A DNA stretch of 64,000 nucleotides from Chondrus crispus (GCF_000350225.1 NW_005179083.1:118063-182062); one strand, 5' to 3'; counted from the stretch's first letter, positions 9,052-20,760 are shown. Program-made: numbers and translations. Notes: generated by a model not told the origin, from the sequence alone.

Positions 9052-9591
9052 ATGTGCCCGTGCTTCATCCCCCCCACCCCGGGCGCTGCGCTGCTTCGAC
9101 CCTCCCCCCGCCGCCGGTGCGCGCGGCGGCGGCCGGCCACTCTCGCCAGTCGCCCGAGGCGCGTCGCGCTAACCATGGGCATCAACCAGCGTAAGGAAAA
9201 CGACGCGCAGTCCGAGCTCAGCCAGGAGTCGTCTCTAGACAAGCTCGTCCCGCCCACCCCGCTCCCGACGCTTTCCACCCTGTCCAACCCCGCGCCGGAC
9301 GCCCCCGAAATCGACTTGTCGCGACTCTCTGACAACCCGAGCGAACCCGAAGCACAGCCGAATGACGTCGACACCATGGGCGCCGGCCTGTCCAAGGGCG
9401 ACGAGGTGTTCATCGTCGAATTTTTGAAGGGCTGCTACGAAGAGTTCAAGATCATCGACTGGCCCAGCCCAGAGAGGGTGGTCAAGATTACCTTGCTCAT
9501 TTTGGTCACGCTCTTTACCGCCATTGTGTCGCTCTACTTTATCGACGGCTTTTTCTACCGTATGTCGCAGGTCTATTTCGAGGGCGTGTAG
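9052..9591 (+). CDS. secE: SecE subunit of the plastid Sec translocase (nuclear copy)
   Basis: 179-aa protein. The C-terminal 70 residues carry the SecE signature: an amphipathic stretch EFLKGCYEEFKIIDWPSPERV followed by one transmembrane helix (VVKITLLILVTLFTAIVSLYFI) and a short tail. SecE clamps and stabilises SecY in the translocon. The first 60 residues from the ATG at 9052 are Pro, Arg and Ala rich with few acids, as in plastid transit peptides; an acidic Ser/Pro/Asp linker follows. Red algal plastid genomes encode SecY but generally not SecE, so a nuclear, plastid-targeted SecE is expected. The frame extends upstream of 9052, but the sequence there follows a transposon insertion site and has no conserved residues. 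No intron. Confidence 0.85.
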   Translation: MCPCFIPPTPGAALLRPSPRRRCARRRPATLASRPRRVALTMGINQRKENDAQSELSQESSLDKLVPPTPLPTLSTLSNPAPDAPEIDLSRLSDNPSEPEAQPNDVDTMGAGLSKGDEVFIVEFLKGCYEEFKIIDWPSPERVVKITLLILVTLFTAIVSLYFIDGFFYRMSQVYFEGV

Positions 9592-11951
9592 ACGCTGCGC
9601 CTGCGTTCTTGCCGCGCGTGTACAACGGTACGCAAGCCGAGATGCGCTGCGCCGGGGACGACGTTGTCATGCTCCACATCGAAGCCCACATCGTTTCTCC
9701 CCGCACCAACGCGTCTAATTTGCTTGCGGGCTTCGTGCCGCTGCTCGAGCGGCATAGAATGGGCGCTACGTCTTGTCGCGGCCGCGCCGCTCGCGTTATC
9801 GTATTGGAATTGTAAAGGGTGTACATATCGCTGCAAATCTGTTGCTGACCCATGCGCCGCATCCTCTTGCCGGGCGCCGCGCCGTAGCGCGGCCAACATG
9901 CACGCCATTCGAGGCCAAGCGCCGCTATGAACAGATACTACAGTTTCCTGCTCTCGTGCGTGTGCGCCAAAGCCGTAGAGGCTGCCGGGGGAAGCGGCCA
10001 TGGTGTCGTTGCGGAGTCTGAGACGCTTGTTCTTTGTTTTGTTTCACTGTTCTTATGCTTTAGGGCCCAGTCTTGTCCCGAAATAGCGTTAATGTGCACT
10101 TGAAGAGGCATGTGTACTCGCGGTATAAACTACCACGACGACAAAGATAAATGGTTGAGGCTGAGGAAGACGCAAGTGGCAGGCGCAGTGTTTTATGCGG
10201 AGAGGTCATCTACGGCTCTTCGTCTCGTCTATGCATGTAGGTTGGGAAGAGACGGAGAAAAGGAGTAGAAGTGAGCATGAATCATAGTTTCGCCTAGGAG
10301 GGAGCTGTTCACTCGATTGCCTCTCGATGCAATCTCCCTTCTCACAGTTGCAGCCTAAGATATGCTAGCACAGCGGCCTTGTCATTTGTAAAGAGATGCG
10401 AAACGAAACCAGTTGATTTGTTACAGTCCAAGCTCTACTTGCTTGTGAGCGGCCACGCGGCTTACATGAAATTTTAGCGCTACCAGATGACGTGGATGAA
10501 GAAGGCGAAGCTGGGTGGAACATTGAATCGGATGGCCCGGTTTTTGCCGAACTGCACTGTGCAGTGCTGCATTGTCGAGTAGGTTGTGGGGAAGCACCAA
10601 ACGTTATGACAGGCGCATAAAGTTAGTGCTGTCGGACCAAGCGCATGGTGCACGACCGTAGAAATGGCAAATGTGACCGTGATTGTCGAGCAGTTATTAA
10701 AAGACCTCGTTCATTAGAGTAAATTTTCGTGACGATGAAACACTTCTGGGCTCCCACGAAGCAAGAGGTAGACGCAGCGAATTTTAAGAACCCGGCCCGA
10801 AAAGGGCGACCTCATCCTGGCCCATACTGATTTCATGAGAAGTGAATTTAGATCGCATTGTGTTAGTCGAGCTGATTGAAGTCAGCAAGCTTTTCAAAGG
10901 TGATTGGCATCTACGACAAGAGCGCAATTTGATTCTTCATTGCATTCTTGAAATAGAAGGTGACTTCTCCAGCCAGCTCTCGATACGAGGGTTGAAAGAG
11001 AGAAAAGAGGAGTCGCGTGTGCATCCAAAACGCATGCTGTTTCTCAGCTCAAGGCTGCCACCGAAGCTTTCCGTAAAATAAGTATAAAATTGCCACGTAA
11101 ATACTAAAATAAATGCTAAAATGATGCTTTTCAGAAGGTAAGCGTCGTTTGGCGGATCCACCTCACCCACATCATTAAAAGTGATCATGTCAAACGCGTC
11201 GCTGGAAACTCTGTTGCTCCTTTGAAGTGTACGTCAATTTCATTGTATTGAGCCTCAGATTGCAAAGATGGATTCCGACTAGTGTACAAGCATGAAGCAC
11301 AGCAATTAAAACATATTCCACTCACTCGACAGAAACCTTTCGAGGCCTTTCAAAACTCCGTTTTCAGAAGAGGCGTGCGAACATTCAGTCTGATCGTGGT
11401 GCAAATTGTGTGTCGAAGTCGTAGAAATACAAAGTCCCATCGCCAAGGTAAATCACGGCCCCCCTAAGCTTGTCATCCTTCTTGGCCAGAAGACCAAGCG
11501 AAGAGATACCATTTCAGGCGACGTTTGCACTACGTGATAAATTTAACGTTCGCCCTTCGAAGTCATGCTTCGACAAAACTGGCACATGGAGAAAAGAATC
11601 TTTTTAGCACAGCAGTTACGCTTTTCCTAAAGATACCTTAAACCTTTCATTCGGTGGAAGAGCGCTCCCTGTAAACTCTTGTTAGCACCAAGCTCCACGA
11701 AAGCAACTGGAATCACACCGAAGACATGAGACAAGTGAATATCCCAAAGTCTTGAATGCAAACAACTGGTAGAGGCTGATTCATTTCTCCGCCGGCCAAT
11801 TCCGACATGGAGGTCAAATTCGTCGTTCATATCCGTGCTTCACTTAAGAGCAGCTTCAAACCTCGTCAAAACGACTTTGGAATCAATCGGGCACGATTTC
11901 CCCTGGCTTCTCTTTCTTCGTAATCGAGCTGCCCCCAACTCGTTCTCAGAT
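9592..11951. other. intergenic stretch, no supported gene
   Basis: About 2.3 kb, more AT-rich than the flanks beyond 10000. Short open frames exist on both strands, none with a recognisable domain. One 42-codon minus-strand frame (about 11385-11513, containing YLGDGTLYFYDFDT) reads like a piece of real protein, but has no start and no neighbouring exon I can identify. Confidence 0.6.
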
Positions 11952-12641
11952 ATGGATGTAGCAGGACCCGGAACTCAGGACATGCAGGTTAACCGTGATG
12001 CAATCATTTCCGCTGCAAACGTTCTCATGGTCGCTTTGCTCAAAATGAACCGCGTTCTAATACCCGCACTTCTCAAATGGAAGCGTGCTTGTCGTACAGC
12101 ATGGATACACTCAACTGATCATGACCTTCGCCGCCCTAAGAAGAAAAGCAGAGTAAGGAAGCTTCACTCCGCGTCGTCGGATGGTGAGGAATCCGAGCAT
12201 GACGAAGACCTGCACATTGTTAACGTGGACAGAGAGAAATCTCGTCGTGCGACTGCTCCAAACCCGCTTCTCTACACATCCTTTGTCACCGTCTTCTTCA
12301 CAATCCTTACTATTGTTATCTATTCAACAGTCATCATCACACTTGTTTTGACTCTTTTCCCTTTCGGTCCTGCACAGGCAATCATCTTTTCCTTCTCACT
12401 AATCGCAACCGCAACAATTTCAGAAGCCGAAACGCTCCTACAAAAAGGAAAGAGCCGGAATCAACAATCTCGCGAATCAATTGCTGCTGCCCCGGGTCCG
12501 GGTCAGATGAATCCTCCCATGGGCCCTGTCGGTAACGGGGATGAAGAAAACGGATTGCTTGCCAATTCGAACAATCAGCGACCATACGGGGCCATGCCCG
12601 TCAATCCAGCGGACGATGACGATTATAGCGATCTTGAGTGA
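11952..12641 (+). CDS. two-TM membrane protein, paralogue A (unknown family)
   Basis: 229 aa from the ATG at 11952 (MDVAGPGTQ). A conserved N-terminal block, AIISAANVLMVALLKMNR, is followed by a basic, acidic-rich linker. Then come two hydrophobic segments, VFFTILTIVIYSTVIITLVLTLFPF and QAIIFSFSLIATATISEAE, and a polar tail ending DDDDYSDLE. Both hydrophobic parts and the N-terminal block recur in the convergent gene at 13131-14198, which ends EDFSDLN. This is a paralogous pair; conservation at both ends argues that both are real genes. I recognise no named domain. The acidic tail ending in (Y/F)SDL(E/N) could be a sorting or binding motif (inference). Confidence 0.72.
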   Translation: MDVAGPGTQDMQVNRDAIISAANVLMVALLKMNRVLIPALLKWKRACRTAWIHSTDHDLRRPKKKSRVRKLHSASSDGEESEHDEDLHIVNVDREKSRRATAPNPLLYTSFVTVFFTILTIVIYSTVIITLVLTLFPFGPAQAIIFSFSLIATATISEAETLLQKGKSRNQQSRESIAAAPGPGQMNPPMGPVGNGDEENGLLANSNNQRPYGAMPVNPADDDDYSDLE

Positions 12642-13130
12642 AAAAGGCGACCAACCTGAGCGACGTCCATCTTTTCTGGTCACCCATCTGCGGATCGTAC
12701 GGTCTTTGCCTCCTGGTTTTCGAAGTCTTGCATATTTGCTTGATGACGGCTAGTCATATGTCTCAAAAGAGCAGATCAAGTCATATCAAAGGTTCTCCGC
12801 ATGCGTTCGCTGTACGTCGCATGATGAGAAGTGAAAATAGGACGCAACCTGCAACGCTTCGGGGCGCAAGCTGTTGTCGCACTCTACCTTATTTTCTGTC
12901 TTCAGTAGTAGTGCCGGACGTAGCTCCAAAAATGACTGGCCAGATCACAAACACGATAGAATAAACAACGCTTTTGGTACAGATCATATAAGGTGATGGC
13001 GTCGTGGACCCGAACTTCCACGCACGTCATCTGTATGGAGGGGGAGCGCTCAATGTTCCCTCTAATGTCGTTACCACTGCATGTAGTCGGCACGAACGAA
13101 TGGACGTTACGTTTCTTCCAGCGACTTGAG
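12642..13130. other. spacer between convergent paralogues
   Basis: 489 bp between the two stop codons. I see no gene or strong terminator-like structure; presumably it holds both 3' ends and poly(A) sites. Confidence 0.6.
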
Positions 13131-14198
13131 TCAGTTAAGATCGCTAAAGTCTTCTACGTCATCCGCTCTGGGATCAGCATTTTCCATAGCCTCCAGATTG
13201 TTCGCACCGCCTTTCGGCGCCTTAGATTTATATCGAAAGTTTTTTAGGTCCTTCATTTTTGATTCCTTTTCCCTCTTCTTCTCTTCTTCAGTCTTTCCTT
13301 GTCGTAGAACTTCAGACTCTGACACCAGAGCTGTTGCAACCAGCGAGAACGAAAAGATCACAGCCTGCCCTCTCTCAAAAGGGAACAGGGCAAGAACCAG
13401 CGATATTATCACTGTGCTGTAGATAACGATACTGGCGAACGTCACAAAAGTAGTCCCCACAGACGTGTACACTCCCATGTACACGTCCTGCGCCCGTTCC
13501 AGTTGGAGCTGTTGCACGCGTCTCTCGAAGGTATCGATTGTATTGCCTCCTTCGGAATCACCCTGTTGAGCTGATGAGCTGCGTGATGAGCTGCGTGATG
13601 AGCTGCCTCGTGAGAAAAAGGATTCTGCTTCAGCCTGAACTTCGTCCAACCCTTCCTCGGCCTCATTTCCAGCGTCAGCGTGAGTAGGCTCGCCGCTTGC
13701 GCTGCCTTCAGCCCTATCATCACGAGATTGACGTCGAGCGCGGCGCTCCTGCCGCTGTGATGGTCGTGATGGCCGCGACTGGGCTGGAGTACCGGATCCC
13801 ATTCCGCTGGCGCTATTTCGCAGCGGCAAGTGTGGCTCATGCATACCACTGCTCGGCAGCAACGGTTCCTGCGTGGTGAACGGTTCCTTCGTGCCCGTAC
13901 CTATCACGCGTGAGATTCTCCCGAGAATGCCCACTCCATTCTTCGCACGTTGCATCTCTATCTCCTCCCTCGCCAAAGCCCTTCGCTCCTTTTCCCTCTC
14001 CCTCTCGAGGTCCTGTCGGGCATTTTGGATCTGTCGCCACCGCACAGCGCGCCTCCATCGCAGAAACGCGGGGACGAAGAGCCGATTCATTTTCAGAAGC
14101 GCGACCATGAGTACATTTGCGGCGGAGACGACGGCATCGCGCTCCGAAAGTGTTCCCATTCCCATGCACACCTCCTTACATTCTTCTGGGGTTAGCAT
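13131..14198 (-). CDS. two-TM membrane protein, paralogue B (unknown family)
   Basis: 355 aa. It shares with paralogue A the N-terminal block RDAVVSAANVLMVALLKMNR (about residues 20-39), the first hydrophobic segment GTTFVTFASIVIYSTVIISLVLALFPF (about 265-290), the second GQAVIFSFSLVATALVSESE, and the DFSDLN end. Between the N-terminal block and the membrane segments it has an extra charged, Ser/Arg-rich insert of about 120 residues, including a Ser-Arg repeat encoded by a 12-bp tandem repeat (about 13568-13608). Start could be residue 1 or the Met pair at residues 12 and 14. It lies tail-to-tail with paralogue A. No known domain recognised. Confidence 0.75.
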   Translation of the reverse strand: MLTPEECKEVCMGMGTLSERDAVVSAANVLMVALLKMNRLFVPAFLRWRRAVRWRQIQNARQDLEREREKERRALAREEIEMQRAKNGVGILGRISRVIGTGTKEPFTTQEPLLPSSGMHEPHLPLRNSASGMGSGTPAQSRPSRPSQRQERRARRQSRDDRAEGSASGEPTHADAGNEAEEGLDEVQAEAESFFSRGSSSRSSSRSSSAQQGDSEGGNTIDTFERRVQQLQLERAQDVYMGVYTSVGTTFVTFASIVIYSTVIISLVLALFPFERGQAVIFSFSLVATALVSESEVLRQGKTEEEKKREKESKMKDLKNFRYKSKAPKGGANNLEAMENADPRADDVEDFSDLN

Positions 14199-15841
14199 AG
14201 TACCTTGAGCGTGGGGGGTACGCGCTTCTCCGCAGGGGTAGGTCTCGTTGGCTTCAGGATGTCGGTCGCATCAAGGCTTGTGGAAGACGCCCGGCGCGGA
14301 CATGTGGAAGGGCTGTTCCATGGAGTGGTGCGTTTTGGGCGGCACTTGGTGAGCGGTGTTGCTCAATCCCAAGACAGGCGGGATGCGTTGGACGGGGAAG
14401 AATTTTGGGTGTCGACGGGCAACAAGGATGTGTCTGGGGCGAGAAAGTCGGGACGAGAAAGTCGGGACGCTGCGCGGCAATGCAGCGATGCTCGTCTGGG
14501 GCCCCCTATGAGGCACGTGGATTGCCAAGATACTGTAGGCGTATCATAGGGCCTTTGGCCATGAGGTGGCGAAAGCCATTTCGTCCAATAAGTTCTTATT
14601 GAACGCTCCGAACCGCCGCCATCCAGACTTGGATGGCTGGCATTGCGCGACGTATCTAGTCGGACCAAAAGTGAGAGTTCTGTATGCGCACCATCGTAGA
14701 TTTAACTATTAATTAGTAATCTACACTCGACGGCGGCGCGGTATGGCGCCCACCGGTCTCGGACTGGATGACATAAAGTTGTGTGACCGGGGGCAGCTTG
14801 CCCCCCCCCCCCCCCCCCCCCCCCACACAGGAGAGAAACTCACTCTCGATCACGTTTATTGCTCACCTCGTTCATGGTAGCAACGCGGTGAGGAACGATC
14901 TCACTGCGCCCTTAAGACCCACACCGACCCGCGCTTCCCTCCTTCCCTCTTCACCCCACTCTCTGTCTGCGCACCAACCACTACTGTTCAACCGGCCTCG
15001 CGCGTGCGAACCTCGAACTGGACTGCTGCATTACCCTTGAACCTATAGAGCGCTTTCGGGCCTGGGATCAGGTAGCACGTTGCAGTTCATCGAATAGACT
15101 CGTGGTGTCCGTCTTCTACCCCTGTCGGCCTAATACTGCTCTACAGCTTTTCGCTTCTTTCACTCTCCTCTCGCGCGCCGCATCGTACCGATCCTGACTG
15201 CTCTACGCTATAATGGTTTGTGCTACATTTTCTCAAGGTCATCTCAAGCTCAAGTTGGAAATCAAGTTTGGAAATTTTGTCAAGTCAAGTCAAGTGTTCG
15301 TCGTGAAAGCTGGCACTTGCAGGGGTTTGACGTTGTGTGTGGTTTCTCTGTCTTATTTTGGTTTCCACTCGGTGGTTCTTGACCAACTGCTTACGCAACT
15401 TTACTTTGGCGTCTATCGGGGTTCCGTCTTTTTCAACTTTCAGTTGTTATCACTCTCGTCGGCGACTACAATTATTTTTGCCAACATCGGCGAAGGTTGT
15501 GTAAACTATTCATCACGTTCAACGTTTACAATGAGCGTTGGAGATCATCTTGCCCGCTTCGGCCTGTCGCCACGGCTAATCTTTTGTGTCACTCCTGTAT
15601 AACTCTCGTAGCGACTCAACGCATCACAGAACCAACTATCAAGACGATAGTTGCCAACTTCTGTGTACAATTTGTGCTGCTATTGTGTGTGTTCTGTTCG
15701 TCCTTTGTTGTGCTGTTTTCCCTCAAGTTTTCCGGAGTCAAGTTTGAGTTTCGCACGCCTCACTTCACCCACTACTGTTCGCACTTCTGTGCCATTTTCG
15801 GTCAACCAGTCAACGTGCAACTTGCGGTCAACCTTTCCACC
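14199..15841. other. spacer and probable Copia-2 leader; includes 24-base poly-C (14801-14824)
   Basis: 14199-14800 has no supported gene. The C run at 14801-14824 equals in length the run at 4087-4110. From about 15200 the base composition changes to T-rich, and this part probably belongs to the 5' leader or LTR of the Copia-2 remnant, because the gag start lies at 15842. I could not find a matching repeat 3' of Copia-2, so no LTR is called. Confidence 0.5.
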
Positions 15842-18800
15842 ATGTCAAGTCATAGTGAAGGCGGTGACTCCCTGAGCAGAGTGCAAAAGCTCAACGTACC
15901 GTCTGACTTCATCCAGTGGCGCAGGAAGAGGAAGGCTTATCCTCAGCGCTACGACCCAGTTCTCGTTGGACTGCAACCGAGGCCCAACGGTCGTGGTGCA
16001 TCTTACAGTACTACAATCGAGGACTGGATGATGCGATCTGCCCGTGCAAAGGGTAATATCATTCTTTGCCTTGGTGATGCGGTCGCGTCCCAAACACACT
16101 TGTTTGTGAACGACGATGACAAGACGGCATGCCGTCTTGTCATCGTACGACCTGTGGAAAGAGCTTGGGCGTATTTTCACTATGTCAAACGCTCAAGTGG
16201 TACAAAACATCAAACAGAAGTTGGATAGCTTAATCTTCAAGGACAATAGTAACTGGGACAAGCATTTCGCTTCGTTCTTAGCAACCATTGCAGAGCTAGC
16301 TACGTATGATGCTGAGCTCTCTGATTCGGAGAAAACTTTCAAGTTAATCCGCTCTCTTCCATCCTTGTTTGCGCCTTTTGCTATGGCCTCCCGTTTACAG
16401 GACCTCAACTTCGACAAGATTGTCAATGCTGTGCAAACCGAAATTGCACGCCGAGCTAATCCTCACAACATGCAGCAGCCGAGTGACAATAGCATTCTCA
16501 GCCTAAGGCCAATTTTGCCTAAAGAGGCAATCGTGGTTCAAGTGGTAGAGGTCGCGGAAGAGGTCCCAGAGGTGGACTAGTTGGACAAAGAGGAACCTTC
16601 GGAGGTCGAGTTGACAAGCGCATTTGTAACTATTGCAAACGTCCGGGTCACTTCTACAATGACTGCTGGGACTGCCTAAGCGACGAGGGGCGGGAAGTGG
16701 ACAAGCGCCTCAAGGACGTCCCTCGTCGCGTCCCAATCGAAGTACCCACTTCGGCCCGCAACTTCCGGACGCTCTTCCTACTCGCGGTACTATCCGTAAC
16801 AATGCTGACTCCTCTACTCGCAGTTGGGGAACTAGCAACAATCACCGAAACCAAGGAGCTCCTCGCTCCTCGACTTGCTTCGCTCAAGCGGACGACGAAG
16901 TCCTACAAGGATTCATGGTGCAACTACAAGACAGCGAACTCGATTTCCGAAGCCAAATTGCTGAAGTGTCCAGCACGAAGAGGTCTTGCGCGCGCATTGA
17001 CTCTGGTGCTACGCATCATTTCTTCCATTCACGAAAATCGTTCATCAACTACTCACATATTTCCCAAGATGTCATGGCTTCGTCTGGTGTATCAAGACTA
17101 GTTGGCAAAGCAGAAGTTTCAATCCCTCTCGGCGGAGGCATGGTCATCAAAGCTTACCATGCTCCTCACTTCTCCTCAAATATTCTCTCAGTCGGACTCT
17201 TAAGTTCCAACTTCATTGTTGCGTTTACGGATGATATCCGTCCATAAAACGCATGCTTCCTAATGAAGAAAGGAACTTAGAAGATTTTGTGGGAAACTCA
17301 GAAGAAGAATGGATTGTACGCTCTCTTCATGAACAATTCGATGTCAAACATGGCTTTGAAAACAGTCGCCATGAACGCCAACAAGAATCTTGCCTTGGAG
17401 TGGTATGGGAAGACTGGACACCTTAGCATGAACCGCTACATCAAGTTTTCTCATGCAGTCGAATCTGTTCCGTTCTTTGAAAAATCCATTCTTCAGCAAC
17501 TCGATTGCGTCCCCTGCCTGAAAGGGAAAGCTAATCGTGCTCCTTTCTCTCAAAAGTGGTTTCGTCTCAGGTCCTGTGACTCCAAGTGTCGCTGGGAACT
17601 CCTACAAGCTTGCAATACTGGACAACTACACTGGTAAGTCTGATGTCTTCATGCTCATGACAAAGAATCAGACGTACAGACATCTCGAATTGTATCGCAA
17701 CCGCTCACAGACTAAGTTCAATGATCATCTTCGGCTTCAACACATTAAGCTGGATCGGGCTGGGGAGAACAAAGGGGAAGATGTCAAAGAGTTCAGTCAC
17801 AATTACGGCATCAATCTTGATTACTCTCCTGCCTATGCTTCGGGGAGCAACGTATCTGCAGAACGGCTTATCCAAGAACACTGGGCAAGGGCAAGAGTTC
17901 TCCTCTTCGCGAGTGACCTACCGCTCAAACTATGGGGAGAGGCCATAAACCATGGCAACTGGCTCCGCAATCGCTCCCCCTCTGAGCGCATCAAGGGAAA
18001 CATTCCCATCCTGGCTTGGAACCCCAATACTCGGATCGACTTCACAATGGTTCCGGAGTTTGGGCAGAAAGGACATGCGTTTATCTATAGACCGAAGACC
18101 ACTCGCCAGAATAAGCTCCTTCCTCGCACCGTTTTTGGACACTTCGTGGGTATGGAAAGTGAAGTCACTCTATTTCGCATCCTCGTTCCGTCCACGCAGA
18201 AGATAATCATCACACGTGCGCAAGACTTCCATCATGACAACTCGGAGCATCTACTGAGCATGTCGACATTGATGGATGGTATCTCCCGTGAAATGGAACT
18301 CGATGCCTTCGGACAACCAACATTTCCACACGAAGAGCAGGCTCCTGATATTGAAGGCGAATACGATGGGGAAGAGCAGTTGATATCTGTGCTCACTGCA
18401 GCCTTAACACATCACCCTGCAGTGTTTGTGTTAAAGAAAACCATGCGCGACCCGCTTCTTCCGCGTTCTTTCTCACGCCCTTGTGAGGACCCAAACTGGG
18501 CTGCCGCCATTGACAGAGAGTTCGATACTCTGGTCGAACGTCGGACATGGATACTCATCCCTCGGACAGTATACATGCATCCAGTCCTATTTACTTGGGT
18601 ATTTAGACTCAAGCCGCTTGACGACGTCGGGAACGTCCTTCAAAAAGCTCATTGTTGTGTACGTGGTGATCAGCAGAAGCCATTCACTGACTACGACCCC
18701 GACAACACCTATGCCCCGGTGGCCACGCACAAAACGCTTCGCATCTTGCTGGCGTTCGCAGGTAGTCACAACCAGGAACTGGAAGGCGCAGACATTTCTA

Positions 18801-18868
18801 ATGCCTACCTCTACGGTAAACTTGACATTTTATTATCATCAACATTCCTCAAACGGAGTCTGGGCTGA
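15842..18868 (+). pseudogene. Copia-2: broken Ty1/copia gag-pol
   Basis: Decayed element with copia domains in order across several frames. Gag starts MSSHSEGGDSL (15842), breaks at a perfect palindrome (16113-16146) and resumes as DLWKELGRIF to 16580. A CCHC zinc knuckle, CNYCKRPGHFYNDC, lies about 16624-16665. The protease motif IDSGATHHFF is near 16995, the pre-integrase zinc region WYGKTGHLSMNR near 17400, and integrase core pieces around 17590-18040. Reverse transcriptase begins about 18480 and stops after DISNAYLYGKLD at 18868, so the catalytic DD block and RNase H are missing. At least three frame breaks and the 3' truncation make it inactive. It is a different family from Copia-1 and Copia-3. 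Confidence 0.85.
16113..16146. repeat. perfect 34-bp palindrome inside Copia-2 gag
   Basis: Two 17-bp arms with no spacer, centre GGCATGCC. The left arm codes the expected gag residues DDKTA. The right arm is its exact reverse complement and shifts the frame before DLWKELG resumes, so the right arm is an inserted inverted copy. Confidence 0.95.
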
Positions 18869-19002
18869 GTCCCTGGCTCAGCTCCGGGCGCCTTCCTGAA
18901 CGCACCCATCCCTCTGGTACCAACCAATCACGGGCTCCCAGCTGTCGTCAACGGGTTGCCCCCGGTGCCCAGGAAAGAGTCGCAATCGAAGAGGAAGTCA
19001 CC

Positions 19003-19318
19003 AGGGCTCCGCAAGCCTGACGCCGTCTTTGACTACAACCAACGACCACAAGCCCCAGGGCTCCGCCAGCCTGACGCTGCCTTTGATTGTACCCAGGGAC
19101 CACAGAAATCGGGGCCAAAACACGCCACGGAAGGCTCTCTTTCAAACGTATAGAAGTCTTTGCAGACACGCGCTCGAAGCATGCCAATGTGGTGGAGTTT
19201 TTGGTATTTAACCGCGGTGATTCTTCCCATGCGGTGGCGGACCCCCTTACGCTTTCATCTTCCCCCACAACTCACCCTACGCTTCACCCCACGCTTCACC
19301 CCACGCTTCACCCCACGA
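19003..19318. repeat. short tandem repeats downstream of Copia-2
   Basis: Two diverged copies of a 58-bp unit beginning near CAGGGCTCCGC at about 19003 and 19061. Separately, a 12-bp unit (CACCCCACGCTT) is repeated about four times at 19271-19318. No gene is supported here. Confidence 0.7.
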
Positions 19319-19374
19319 CTACCACCATCTTTACTCTCCCTCCCACATCATCCCCCGATTTACGCCCTTCTCCG

Positions 19375-20760
19375 CGGATGGAGAACCACCGAAATGACCA
19401 GGGGCAGCCCTGCTCTGAGCGCCCCCCCTCAGCGGTGCCGGCTACGCCAACCGTCGTTTTTCATCCAGTGCCGCAGCGGAGTGCCGGTGACCTGCCCGCT
19501 GCCGCTTCCGCGTCTGCGAAGCGCGGGTCGTTACCCGCCCCTCTGAGATCCATCCCGGTTCCCCGCGTTGGCGGGCAACCGCGGTGACGCAGTTGCCCGA
19601 CCGAGCCGAAGCCGGGGGACCCCCGGTGGTCGATCAAGATCCACATCCGACACGCCCCGACCCCCCTGCCGGGACCTATACGGCGGCCGCCGCTCCGCCC
19701 TCCGGCTGGCTCCGTAACGGTGTTCGTGCAGTCCGAGGTCTACTCCCCGGGCCGACATGAACCACCGCACGGCGCGAGGTGGGCGGAACCCCTCGCCGGG
19801 TCAACCGGCAATCTCCGTCGAAGCTTTCGTCAATGCGGACTATCCGGACGCGGCAAGGTTCGAGGAATTCCGGAGGCGGGGGGCATTCGTACGACCTCCC
19901 CTCGCGATCGTGTTCGACAAGAGAGCCGCTCGGCGGCTTTGAGGACGCGCTGTCTCCATGCCCCCCGTTCGGTGACTGTAACCGGCTCAGACCTCCTCTA
20001 TGTCCGCTGTGCAGGTGAGGATAAGTACCATTCGCGGTTGCTGAACCTCTTCGGACCATACGGCGGGGATGTGGCCCCCGCACCTCATGTGCGGCTAGTG
20101 GCCTTCCCCCGGCCCTCCGACCGATGATATAGCATCGCCGACCGTGTTCGGTGGGGGAGAACTCCGCTAAGGAGAGTCGCCTGCGGTGGCGTCGCGGAGA
20201 CGACAACTTCCACATGTGGCACACGACAGAGTTTTTCTCGGTGCCCCCGGCGTCCCGGGGGCGACTATGCCCCGCTTTACCGATTGAATGGCACAAACTC
20301 GAGGCCGCGCAGTACCTCTGCGTCCCCACCCCAGCGCGCTGGCGTACGTTGCCGCGCGCTGGATGCCTCCCGGTTCGCTCAGGAGAGGCTCGACACCTCA
20401 GACGCGACGGTTGATCGACGCGATCTTGTTGTCCAAGTGGGCGGTGTTGACGCTACTGTGCCTTCGGCACGCCGCGCGAGACGGCCTCCCGTTCTTCACC
20501 AAGTGCCCGGATCCACGCTTGGCGAGCCGGACCTCAAACGGACCCGGTGTGGTGCAAGGCGCCTGGTAGGCAGCGGACAAGGTCGAAGACCCTCACGGCC
20601 CGAAAACAAACAAACAAACGAAACAACCAAAGCAGCCGGCGGCGCAATGCCACGGAGTGTTCCGAGCTCCCTTTCCCTTTATGCGGGCTTGCGCCCCGCG
20701 GTAGCTCGAATCCCTAAAAGGGGGGCAAAGGAAGGAAAGCCCGGCCCGGGATTATAGGTG
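19375..20760. other. GC-rich stretch, probable fragment of an unidentified repeat element
   Basis: The composition is high in GC and CpG, unlike the T-rich Copia-2 and the AT-richer 20760-22040 stretch. One short plus-strand frame (19757-19942) contains ISVEAFVNADYPDAARFEEF and RRRGAFVRPPLAIVFDKRAA, which looks protein-like but which I cannot assign. It resembles in style the GC-rich stretch after 28970. No complete gene is supported. Confidence 0.4.

Noticed and set aside
11385-11513. Exon of an unknown gene (YLGDGTLYFYDFDT)
   Set aside because: The sequence looks protein-like, but I see no start, no clear splice sites and no partner exons.
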